Of a stretch of DNA of 64,000 nt, positions 54,613-64,000 are shown in pieces. The notes below the pieces were generated by a model. That model did not search any database. It was not told the DNA's origin and saw nothing but the letters and a program-made list of their open reading frames with translations. Positions within the stretch are counted from its first letter, which is position 1. Every line of letters starts with the position of its first letter. The stretch is from Miscanthus floridulus (Eukaryota; Streptophyta; Magnoliopsida; Poales; Poaceae), in contig NC_089589.1 of the NCBI RefSeq assembly GCF_019320115.1, forward strand, positions 21,176,749-21,240,748. Direction: 5' to 3'. A program made the translations under genes and the position numbers.

Positions 54613-57600
54613 TTACGCATGGAATCTTCTTAGCTGGCTGATGTGCCATGTATTGCTGACTTCCTTTCCATCTTCGGTCATTAACTTGTATGTGCCAGGT
54701 CCGGTGACTTTTGTGATAATGAACGGGCCTTCCCAAGGACTGAGTAGCTTATGTCGTCCATCAGTCTTTTGTATCCTTCTTAGCACTAAGTCTCCAACTT
54801 GTAGTGATCGAGATTGGGTACTCTTGTTGTAGTGCCGTCTTAAACCTTGTAGGTATCTAGCTGATTGGAGGGTAGCGTTTATTCTGACTTCTTCTGAGCT
54901 GTCGAGTTCTAATCTTCTTGTGTGTTCTGCTTCTCCTTCATCATATTGTTCTATTTTTGGGGATGTCCAGATCAAGTCGGCGGGTAGTACGGCCTCTGAC
55001 CCATAAACTAGGAAGAAAGGTGAGTGGCCTGTTGCTCTGCTTATTTGAGTTCATAGCCCCCACACTACTTTCGGTAGTTCTTCAATCCATTTGGACCCAT
55101 AGTCCACCAGTTCTTCATATAACCTTGGTTTTAATCCAGCTAGTATGAGTCCATTAGCCCTTTCTACTTGTCCGTTGGCTTCTGGATGTGCAACAGACAC
55201 ATAGTCTATACTGAAACCACAGTCTTGTGCCCAGCTCCTGAACTCTGTAGCTGTGAAGGGGGAGCCTAGATCTGTGATGATTCGATTGGGCATGCCAAAG
55301 CGGTGCATAATGTCTTGGATGAACTCGACTGCTTTGGTTGCGCTGTATTTCGCGAGTGGTTTGTACTCAATCCACTTGGTGAACTTGTCGATTGCCACAA
55401 AGATGTACTCGAAGCCGCCTTTTGCTTTTTTCAGGGGTCCTACTTGATCTAGCCCCCAGCAGGAAAAAGGCCAAGCAGGTGGGATGCAGATAAGATTGTG
55501 AGCTGGTACATGGGCTTGTCTTGCAAACATTTGGCAACCTTTGCATTTTCTGACAAGTTCTTCTGCGTCTTTCAAAGCGGTTGGCCAGTAGAATCCGGTG
55601 CGAAATGCTTTGCCAACCAGTGTCCTTGAGGCGGCATGATTTCCACAGCAACCTGAGTGTATTTCGTCTAGGATCTCTTTACCCTCTTCAAATGAGACAC
55701 ATTTTAGGAGTACTCCTGATGATGCTGCTCTTCTGTAAAGTTTATCTCCTACTAGAACGTAGTTTTTGCTTCTGCGAACAACTTGGGTGGCTTCTGCCTT
55801 ATCTGCTGGTAGTTTGTTTTCTTTGATATAGTCAATGAAAACTTGGGTCCATGAAGTGTTGATTATCAGGATCTGAACGCCTTTAGCCTGGATTTCTTGT
55901 GTTGTTTCACCGGGTTGTTTGATAGAGGGAACTGATAGCTCTTCTATGAATACGCCAGGTGGAACCTTTGCTCTGTCTGATCCAAGCTTGGCAAGGACAT
56001 CTGCTGCAATGTTAGAATCGCGTAGGACGTGTAAAATTTCTAATCCTTGGAAGTGTTTTTCAAGTTTCCGTATTTCAGCACAATAAGCACCCATGTTTTC
56101 TTTGGTGCAGTCCCAATCTTTGTTGACTTGGTTGATGACCACTGCTGAATCGCCGTATACGAGTAATCTTTTTATTCCGAGGGTAATCGCGACTCGTAGC
56201 CCGTGGATGAGGGCTTCATATTCTGCTTCGTTATTTGTAGCTTGCCATAATATCTGAAGGACGTACTTGAGTTGTTTTCCTTCTGGAGAAATGAGGAGAA
56301 CACCTGCACCAGCCCCGCCTAGTTTGAGTGAACCATCAAAGTACATCTTCCAGTGGTCAAGGATTGTATCTGATAAAGGCTGTTGAATCTCTGTCCATTC
56401 GGCCACAAAATCGGCGAGGGCTTGAGATTTTATTGCTTTCCGTGGGGTGAAATTGATGTCAAGAGCTCCGATTTCGACTGCCCATTTGGATACGCGTCCC
56501 GTGGCATCTTTATTGCGTAGGATGTCTCCGAGTGGAAAGTCTGTCACCACGGTAATCTTGTGGCTTTCGAAATAGTGGCGAAGCTTCCGTGAGGTGATGA
56601 GTAGAGCGTAGAGTAGTTTTTGTACATGCGGGTACCGGATTTTGGATTCTGACAGCACTTCGCTGATGTAGTATACGGGATGTTGCACTTTATACACGCG
56701 CCCTTGTTCTTCTCTTTCTATGACTATTGCTGTGCTGATTACGGTAGGAGTTGCCGCAATATATAGCATCATATCTTCATCTTTCTTTGGAGGTGTTAGG
56801 ATAGGCGACGAAGTGAGGTATTCTTTTAGTTTTTTGAAAGCTTCGTCGGCCTCTATTGTCCACTCAAACTTGTCTGTCTTCTTTAGTAGTTTGAAGAAAG
56901 GTAACCCCTTTTCACCGAGTCTTGATATGAACCGGTTAAGGGCCGCCATGCATCCTGTTAGTTTCTGCACATCTTTGACACTTCTAGGTGGGCCCATCTC
57001 TGTTATAGCTCGAATTTGCTTGGTGCTGGCTTCGATCCCGCGCTGACTGACCAAAAATCCGAGTAGTTGTCCTGAGGGAACCCCAAATACACATTTATTT
57101 GGGTTCAATTTCCATCTCCATTTCTTTAAGTTTTCGAAGGTTTGCCTTAAATCTTCAATTAGAGTGTCTGGGTTCTTTGTTTTCACCACCACATCATCCA
57201 CGTATGCCTCCACATTTTCACCAATTTGATTCCCAAGGCAAGTCTGGATAGCTCTTTGGTACGTGGCGCCAGCGTTCTTTAGTCCAAACGACATGGTCTT
57301 GTAGCAGTAGGCACCGAACGGGGTGATGAAAGATGTCTTGCTCTGGTCTTCTTCTTTTAGTGCGATCTGGTGATATCCTGAATAGCAATCGAGAAAAGAT
57401 AATAGCGCAGATCCTGCTGTCGAGTCAACTATCTGGTCAATGCGTGGTAGCCCGAACGGATCTTTTGGGCAATGTTTGTTGAGATCTGTGTAATCGACGC
57501 ACATGCGCCACTCGTCCGTGTTTTTCTTCTGTACAAGGACTGGGTTTGCTAGCCAATCTGGGTGTAGGATTTCCCTGATGAATCCGGCTGCCATCAGTTT

Positions 57601-57789
57601 TGTTATTTCCTTTTTAATTGCTGCCTTCTTGTCGGGTGAGAATCGTCGTAGCCGTTGTTTTACAGGTTTGGAGCTTTTGTTAACATCAATTCTGTGCTCA
57701 GCCAACTCTCTTGGGACCCCTGGCATGTCGGCTGGCTTCCAAGCGAAGATATCTTTGTTGTCCCGAAGAAAGTTGGTGAGCGCGAGTTC
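54613..57789 (-). pseudogene. pol: pol of element 3: RT, RNase H, integrase
   Basis: Same frame as gag, after TAG at 57792-57790. Motifs: DIFAWKPADMPG, FSPDKKAAIKKE, MCVDYTDLNKHCPKD, YVDDVVVKT (RT active site, ~57207-57191), GFLVSQRGIE, RNase H YFDGSLKLGGAGAG (~56346) and NNEAEYEALIHG, integrase zinc region HSGCCGNHAASRTLVGKAF and CKGCQMFARQ, DDE core [28 protein letters not shown], then after TGA at 55050-55048 the C-terminal SLQVGDLVLRRIQ, SPWEGPF and NTWHISQLRRFHA. Family members have Arg at the TGA (CGA expected). No frameshift in 3.2 kb; catalytic residues intact. Length is normal. Confidence 0.92.
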
Positions 57790-60700
57790 CTATTTTGCCG
57801 AGAGGTGAGCGCTGATAGTCGCTGTCTTGGAGGTGTCGCCTGTGCCTAAGTCGATTTGCTTGACGTCGGCTTCTTTTGGTGGTGCGATGATACTGGGTTT
57901 TTTAGCTGGTATTTCTAATTCTTCTTGGCTTGCTTCTGCAGCGATTGCGGCTATTTCTTTTCTTCCATTGTCGGCTTGCGCTTTAGCTGCGATTTGGATC
58001 GCCTGAACGTCGCAGTCAAAAGCGCGCTTTAAATCGCTTCGAAAAGAAAGTATACCGTTGGGTCCTGGCATCTTAAGCAGTAGGTACGGATAATGTGGTA
58101 TTGCCATGAATTTGGCCAGTGCTGGACGTCCGAGGATTGCATGATATGACGAATCGAAGTCGGCGACCTCAAATTTGATAAACTCTGTTCGGTAGTTTGA
58201 AGGAGTTCCAAAAGTAACAGGCAAAGTAATTTGTCCGAGTGGCATGGCTGCTTTGCCGGGTACTATTCCATAAAAAGGCATGCTTATTGGCGTAATCATC
58301 CCGGCGAGTTGTAGTCCCATTTTCCTTAGAGTTTCTGAAAAGATGATGTTGAGTCCAGCTCCTCCATCGATTAGTACTTTGGTGACGGTCATACCAGCAA
58401 TAGTCGGATCTAGAACCAGTGGGTAATGGCCTGCGTTCCCCACGCTAGTCCATTGGTCTTCTCTGGTAAATTGGATAGGATACTGTGACCAATTGAGGTA
58501 TCTTGGTGTAGCCGGTTCTGCCGTCATAATGGTCCGTACTGCTAGTTTTTCTTGATGTTTGCTTCTGCAATCCGAAGCCCCTGAGAAAATCACTGCTACC
58601 GTTCCCCTGGGTTTTTGGAATCCTTTGTCCTCATGGTTGTCTTCTTCTCTTTTCTGATTGTCCTCTTTGGTGTTTTCCTTACTATCTTTTCTTGTGTATC
58701 GATCGTTGAAAGTGTAGCAATTTCCGATGGTGTGCCTCCCGCCAGGGTGTAATGGGCAACGTATGCTTTCAATGTCATCATATCTTCTGGGTTTGGGAAA
58801 CTTCTTAGACTTGTCGGCCATTGCCACAGTATTATCTGGTCTACGTTTTCTTTCTGGATGTCTGCTATTTTGGTGATTTCGCTTGTCTGAGTTGTCCTGG
58901 TTGCTTCTGTCCGGGAACCTTTCTCGTGTTTTTTCTTCTGCAGTAATCATCTTTTCTACTGTACGTCTGAATTCTTCATTGTTTCTCGAATTTTCTTTGC
59001 AGAAGTCTTGGAATTGCCACCTAGCCATGATTCCGTGAGAGAAAGCTTCAATTACTTCTCGTTCGGTTACGTCATGCACTTGAGCTCGTAGTTCGCCGAA
59101 TCGTCGATAGTAGTTTCTGAGACTTTCGCCCCCCTTTTGCTTGAGTCCTTTTAGTTCCGCATGAGTGATTGGATGTGTGATGATTCCTGCAAAATTCTCA
59201 CAAAAAGCTCTTTGCAAATCCTCCCAATTTCTGATAGATCCTGGGTTTAGTTTGTCGAACCACTGGAGAGGCATGGCTTCCAGTGCCATAGGAAAGAACA
59301 GGGTTTTGATATCGTCGTCTCCTCCGGCTAGTTCAATTGATTGTGAATATATTCTGAGCCATTGCCTTGGTTCAGTTTTGCCATCATACTTGGAGTGGTT
59401 AGACGGTTTGAATTTGTGAGGTAATCGTACCAATGCAAGCCTATTCGCGAAACAGGGGAATCTGTCGGGTGTCTTGGTTTCTTTGAATTCGGATTCGGCA
59501 CCTTCTTCTGGCCAACTGTCGTTTTTATGGGAATAATCTCACGAGGTTGTCTGGGTAGGTACCCTACTCCTAGTCTTCCTTGGTTGTTCAAATCGGTGGC
59601 CTTGATTATGTTCCTTCCTACTTCCTCCGTCGTGGCTTCCACCCGGCCCAAGTCTTTCGAAAGCGGATTTTCTTTGATTTTGATCTTCTTGCCTGTGGGT
59701 TGTTGATCTGGCGGGTAGTCTTGATCGAGCTCTCTCTTCATGCGTTCTCGGGATCGTTGATCGGAGCAAGTCTTGGAGCTGTTCATACTTCTCACCGGGA
59801 TGTGAAGTTGTTCCGAGTTCTTCTAATGATTCTCGAATCTTATCGTAAGGTGTATTCGCCGTGCGTCTCCCCTCGACTTCTCGTTGTGATTTTCTTTTGT
59901 CGTACTCAGCCAATTCTGACTCGTATCTGATCCAAGCTTCCCTGCGCTGCCTAGCACGGTGTTGACGCCCTTGCTTCAACTTGTTTTTTCTTTCTCTAGC
60001 TTGTCTCTGACTATCTGTTTCTCCGTCGTAGCCCTGGGCAAAAGGTGATATGTTGGATTCTGATTCATCTGATGATCTGACATCAGGTGCTTCCGGGGGA
60101 TTTAATGGTGACCGCGGTCGTCGAACCATGAGCACTTCTCGCGCATGAGTCGTTCTGTTATTGGCATTAGTTTTCATGCTGTCGGAGTCACTGATAACTT
60201 TAGTAGATGCCTCGGTGTCGTAGATCGAGTCTCCTTCCTGGTAAGGTAGAATAGCTATTGTTGATGTGCCGACTAGTTGGGTTCCGCTATCCTCAGGGAT
60301 GGAACCCGGCCAGTGGATGATACAGTCCTGCGATGTTATTGTTAGCACGAGACCCTCCTGAGCTCCTGTCAGTGGTATCCCGAATCTAGGATTGAAAGAT
60401 CTTTCGACCTGTCCCTGATAGGATTCTGCCATGTTGTCGAGCCCAAATGGAAAAGAACTCAACTTCTTGTGAGAACTCTGGGGGTAATCCGAGTTGTTTC
60501 GGGTTGTGCTCTGGAATCTTTCCAAAAGAGAACTCGGTTTCCAGAAAGCACTCGGATAAGACTTCGCCTTGGAGCCTGAATTCGAATCGGATACGAGTGG
60601 TCGTGAAATCTGATTTGAATCGGATACTATGAGTTGCGCGAATCTTCTGGTGAGCTGATCCGTTGCAGTTGTTGAAATAGGAACTTTTTCAAGATGATCT

Positions 60701-60810
60701 GGATCTTTGAGGAGATGGCTTTGAAGTTTGCCGTTGTTATCTGCCTCGCAGATCCATGAGCCGAAGATGAAAGTTGATCCCGTCGGGAAGATTATGTTGT
60801 CGAGGTCCAT
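57790..60810 (-). pseudogene. gag: gag-protease of element 3
   Basis: Starts at ATG 60810-60808 (MDLDNIIFPTGSTF); the frame is open further into the LTR, but this is the first Met inside the element proper. A long N-terminal region (charged, RERKNKLKQGRQHRARQRR) is followed by TGA at 59541-59539 (CGA expected), then the retrotransposon gag domain (PMALEAMPLQWFDKL, NWEDLQRAFCENF, ESLRNYYRRFGELR, FCKENSRNNEEF), a CPLHPGGRHTIGNC cluster (~58755-58714) and the aspartic protease (VLIDGGAGLNIIF, catalytic Asp codon 58368-58366; G replaces the usual T/S after Asp, as in related elements). Ends at TAG 57792-57790. Confidence 0.88.
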
Positions 60811-60859
60811 CGAGCTCTCGGATGCAAAGTCGCCGAAAGCCCCTACCTGGCGCGCTAGC

Positions 60860-61256
60860 TGTCGATGTTTCACCACCGATAGCCTGCCATGGGGGTACCC
60901 GGGGCAGTATGTTCGGGCTTCGGCGTATGCCGAACTCGATGGTTAACGCAAGAGACAGCCGATTTATCCTGGTTCAGGCCCTCGATCGTAGATCGAGTAA
61001 TAACCTTACGTCTAGTCGGCCTTAGCCTTTGCGTTGGATTGATTGTCAAGAGTTGTGTCGTACAATTCTCTCTCTCTGCCTCAGGAGCCCTGCCCTCCTT
61101 TATATAGTCAGGAGGCCAGAGTCCTAGTCGGTTTACAATGAGGTTTCCTGGTAGGATTACTTAATAGTTCTACCACTAAGATTACATGGAAAGAATCCTA
61201 GTTGGACTAGATCTTCTTTCTCCTTTGCGGGGTATCCTGTGGGTCCCGCATCGACA
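60860..61256 (-). repeat. 5' LTR of element 3
   Basis: 397 bp, TGTCGATG...GCATCGACA. Next to it inward the minus strand reads GCGCGCCAGGTAGGGGCTTT, the primer-binding-site position; the tRNA is not assigned. Confidence 0.92.
61098..61107 (-). promoter_or_regulatory. LTR TATA box, element 3
   Basis: CTATATAAAG on the minus strand, ~150 bp into the LTR, identical in both LTRs. Confidence 0.6.
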
Positions 61257-62255
61257 GATCCATACGAATTTACTGTAATCATCGATAAAACTAACATAAT
61301 AAGCATGTTTTCCAACTGATGTTGGGGTAGGTCCCCAAACATCTGAAAAAAGAAGTTCCATAGGACTAGAAGACACACTGCTAGACCTAGGATAAGGCAA
61401 CTGATGATGTTTGCCTTGCTGACACGCGTCACAGACATTATTATTGGATTCTCTGAAAACAGGAAGATTGTGGCGACTAAGTATTTGATGAACAACTTGT
61501 TGAGATGCATGACCTAGCCTATGATGCCACAAAGAGCTGGATGGCTTGATAGCAGCAAGCCCTTGCTTATTGGATGAAGGCTTGAACGGGTAGAGTCCAC
61601 CTCCACATCTGCCGGTGTGAAGGATTTTCTTCGTCTGTTGTTCCTTGATAAAAAAAATGAGTTGGATGAAACTCAAGATATGCATTATTGTCGCGAGCAA
61701 GTCGGTTAACAGATATAAGACTTTTACTGGCCTTAGGAACATGTAGTATGTTGTTAAGATGAATTGATCTAGTTGGGGATTGCAATGTAGTGTGACCAGT
61801 AAAATCTATCTTCATACCTGATCCATTGGCTGCATGGACTTGATCTCCACCGGTGTACTTGTCGCGCACTGAGAGCTTCTCGAGCTCCTGAATCCACATA
61901 CCAATTAGTATCGACCCCATAAGAGGTCATGGCCGAGGAGGCAGACTTCTGTGGCGCGCCTGTGAACGACGCGTCGAATCGCTTGAAACACCACACAACG
62001 GTGTGTCCCTCTTTACCACACAGCTGGCAAAAACGCCTTGCTGGAAGCCAGAGCCACGGCCGACACCGTTGCGGCCAGAGTTGCCACGGCCGCCGCGGCT
62101 GCCACCGTTGCGGCCGCCGCCGCCGCCGCCGCATCCACGGAATTGCTGGCCGCCACCACGGCCACCCCTTGCAGCAGCATTGGGGGAGGACTGCTGTCCA
62201 CCACCGCGTAGATCCATCCGCTGTTCAAAACTCACGAGATGAGTAAACAGTTCGC
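61257..62255 (-). pseudogene. gag: Copia gag end, protease and integrase N-half
   Basis: Minus strand from 62255: Gly/Arg-rich gag tail (RGGRGGGQQFRG), zinc knuckle CQLCGKEGHTVVWC (~62030-61989), protease start NWYVDSGA followed by a deletion and frameshift, VRDKYTGGDQVHAANGSG, LNNILHVPKASKSLISVNRL, the pre-integrase WHHRLGHAS (~61540), CDACQQGKHHQLPY (~61420) and DVWGPTP, then YVSFIDDYSKFVWI at the GATCC duplication (61261-61257). At least two frameshifts near 61910 and 61640. Confidence 0.8.
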
Positions 62256-64000
62256 TGTAACATCCTAAAATTTGCATTCTTTTAAAATTAGTAAATATGA
62301 TTTATTTAAGCAAAGGTGTGTGCATTAAAAGATAGGGAAATAATAAATTTTGTGAAATTAAAATTTAAAAATAAGGTTAGAAAACTTTTTGATGCATACA
62401 TGCTGCTGCATATCATTTTGTGAATGCTTGGAATTTGTTAAAGATTTCAAAAAGAATTGAAATTTGAATTTAAAAAAATTTGGAAAATTGTCGAAGAAAT
62501 AGAAAAGAAAAGAATATTTTTCCTCTTTTCTTCCCCTTTCTTGAATTCAGCCCGCTGGCCCCTCCCCTTTTCCCGCTCGGCCCAGCACCGCGCCAACCGC
62601 CAGCCAGCCGCGCGCCCTGGCCGCTCGGCCCAGCAAGACCCGCCGGCCCATCTACGCGCCAGCAACCGCCGCGCCTCCCCCGTGCTCTGCCGCTGACACC
62701 CGGGCCCTGCTTGTCGGCGCCGCCTTCTTCCCCGCGTGGCTCGAAACCGCCGCGCCCGGCCTGGCCGCAACTGCCGCCCACGACTGGCATCGTGGGAGCG
62801 CCCCCCCCCCTTGCGTCCCGGCCGCTACAAATAGTAGCCGAGCCATCCCCCGCGCACCCTGTTGCCTCCCCGGCTCTTCTTCGCGCTCGCCAAGCACCGA
62901 GGAAGCTCCGTAACCGCCGCTCCATGGTCACCGGGATCCGCCGTCTTCTCCTTCGCACGGACCACCGCCGCCGAGTTTCCCCGTCCTCCTTCCTCCCCGC
63001 GGTGAGAACCCTCCGGCCTCCCTCTATCTCCCGGTACCTCTATTTTCTCTTTTCTTGACTTCTTGAGCTCTGGCCGCGAGCTCCGCATGCCGTGGTCGCC
63101 GGCCATGGTGGCCACCGCGCTACCCACTATTCCCGGCCGCCGTATCAGCATGGCCGAGACCCCTTTCCTTCCCCGCATCCCCCGGTGCGCTCGGATTTCC
63201 GTTTGGTGAACCCTAGCCCCTTACCGCGCGCGGCCGAGACCTCCACGCCGCCGGCAATGGCGCCTCACCGCCGGCGTCACTGTGCCCGGCCAGAATTCTT
63301 CTCTCTCCCTCCCCAGGTCTAATCCGAGCCCTCCATCCATGATCCGACGGCTGTGATCAACCGATACCCCTTCGCGTGGCTGTTTTGTAAAAGAGACCCT
63401 GGACTTTTCTAAGTCCTAACCCGTAGTCCAAGGCGTAGTTCCCCAAATGCGCAATCCCGTTTGGAAAGCGTAAACTTCACGGTTTAAGTCAAAAATACGT
63501 TTTCAGTATTTACAGAAATGCCATTTGAACTGTTTCGCTTATAAAATTATCGTTTTAGCTCCGAATTGATCCATTCAAATCGCGTTAGCTTCGTAATATC
63601 ATAAGCTACATGTTGGAACTACTGTTAGTCAAGTTTGGAACTTTTTAATTTCCTGGTTAGAGTTAATTTAATATATTGCTATAGGAAATCCCGTTTAAAT
63701 CATAACTTTCGCATTTTAGCTCTGTTTTTCGTGAACTTCGCGTTGACGTGATCGTAGCGAGACGTAGATTATTTTCACAAACATTTTATCTTGTTTTCTA
63801 TACTGTTGGTGTATTGTTCTAATGATAGGAATGTTTGCTTTGCATGAATGCTTTTGGGATGTTGTATGTTGCCGTGTTGGTCGCGTTCAGACGGTGAGGA
63901 GAACGTCGGTGACCAAGATTACTTCGACGACCAGCAGGACCAGCAAGAGCTTGTGAACCAAGGCAAGTATAGCATGGGCCTTCCTTGATATCCTATTTCA
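62256..64000 (+). repeat. Start of a long LTR inserted in the Copia gag (runs off window)
   Basis: TGTAACATCCTAAAATTTGC abruptly replaces Copia gag coding at 62256 (5 bp before: TTCGC). More than 1.7 kb without a supported gene: AT-rich start, a GC-rich stretch (62540-63320) whose ORFs are low complexity, then AT-rich sequence and an acidic 'gaccaagattacttcgacgac' segment near 63910. Plant Ty3/gypsy LTRs often begin TGTAACA; very long LTRs suggest a Tekay/Del chromovirus (tentative). Confidence 0.5.

Larger units (their letters stand above)
47369..61256 (-). mobile_element. Ty3/gypsy retrotransposon, element 3 (nearly complete)
   Basis: 13,888 bp between GATCC duplications (47364-47368, 61257-61261). 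Two 397-bp LTRs (47369-47765, 60860-61256) differ at four positions, all C/T transitions. Minus-strand order: 5' LTR, gag, protease, RT, RNase H, integrase in one frame (60810-54613), 109-bp tandem repeats (53665-54445), a gene on the opposite strand (49974-53235), non-coding repeats, PPT (47777-47766), 3' LTR. Order and antisense gene place it in the Tat lineage. Recent by LTR identity, but inactive because of three nonsense codons. Confidence 0.92.
44408..62255 (-). mobile_element. Ty1/copia retrotransposon, interrupted by element 3
   Basis: Minus strand. Left end: 180-bp LTR (44408-44587, TGTTAAATAG...AACCATCA), preceded by TTACG as likely TSD, with the PPT GATTGAGGGAGGG at 44600-44588. 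RT/RNase H and the second half of integrase lie left of element 3; gag, protease and the first half of integrase lie right of it (61262-62255). The frame around GATCC at the insertion point resumes as SKFVWI | YLLRHK. The 5' LTR is beyond a further LTR that begins at 62256. Short LTRs and RT motifs suggest the Ale/Retrofit lineage (inference). Confidence 0.85.

Noticed and set aside
54584..57849. Plus-strand ORFs of 64-108 codons across the pol region
   Set aside because: Antisense shadows of the intact pol frame of element 3.
62457..63322. ORFs up to 192 codons in GC-rich sequence
   Set aside because: Pro/Arg/Ala low-complexity translations on both strands inside a putative LTR; no domain or splice pattern.

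Overview
The window is repeat-dense nuclear DNA of a grass. Panicoid features (sorghum, sugarcane or Miscanthus type) include abundant ~240-bp Tourist-like MITEs, CACTA elements built on TTTGCCGAGTGCC palindromes, and Tat-type Ty3/gypsy elements with AGCCCCCGAGC tracts. Most of it is nested transposable elements. Two host genes are visible: a complete three-exon wall-associated receptor kinase (WAK) and a broken citrate-binding/alginate-lyase-2-like gene.

Layout. 1-1144: 3' end of a CACTA transposon inserted in the pol gene of a Ty3/gypsy element (element 1), whose remainder runs to 12307: decayed RT/RNase H/integrase, a repetitive 3' region, a gene on the opposite strand, a polypurine tract (PPT) block and the 3' LTR. 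12308-20300: a Mutator-like transposase remnant followed by a ~2-kb unit present about three times, each copy carrying different MITE insertions and one copy an 861-bp palindromic element with a 9-bp target duplication. 20301-21921: more MITEs up to the WAK promoter. 21922-40122: the WAK gene, whose first intron (12.2 kb) holds an 11.1-kb Ty3/gypsy element (element 2) that has lost pro-pol, and whose second intron holds a 1.3-kb non-autonomous CACTA. 41404-44407: the citrate-binding-like gene on the minus strand, split by a 2.4-kb CACTA and cut at its upstream side by a Copia element. 44408-62255: that Copia element (minus strand), split inside its integrase by a 13.9-kb, nearly intact Ty3/gypsy element (element 3, 47369-61256, TSD GATCC). 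From 62256 another long LTR starts inside the Copia gag and runs off the window.

The most interesting theme is that all three Ty3/gypsy elements carry a multi-exon gene on the strand opposite to gag-pol, between pol (or its deletion) and the 3' LTR. Its protein has the plant 'putative gypsy type transposon' domain at the N-terminus and a coiled-coil C-terminal half. In element 3 I could trace seven exons with canonical GT-AG introns, joining to 918 codons with one amber codon. Additional antisense ORFs are known in Tat-lineage elements; the exon structure, the TATA boxes upstream, the PPT-like tracts flanking the module, and its survival in a pol-less element are what deserve attention. Second, most of the premature stops I traced are TAG where CAG or CTGG is expected, or TGA where CGA is expected, which fits decay by deamination of CHG- and CG-methylated cytosine.
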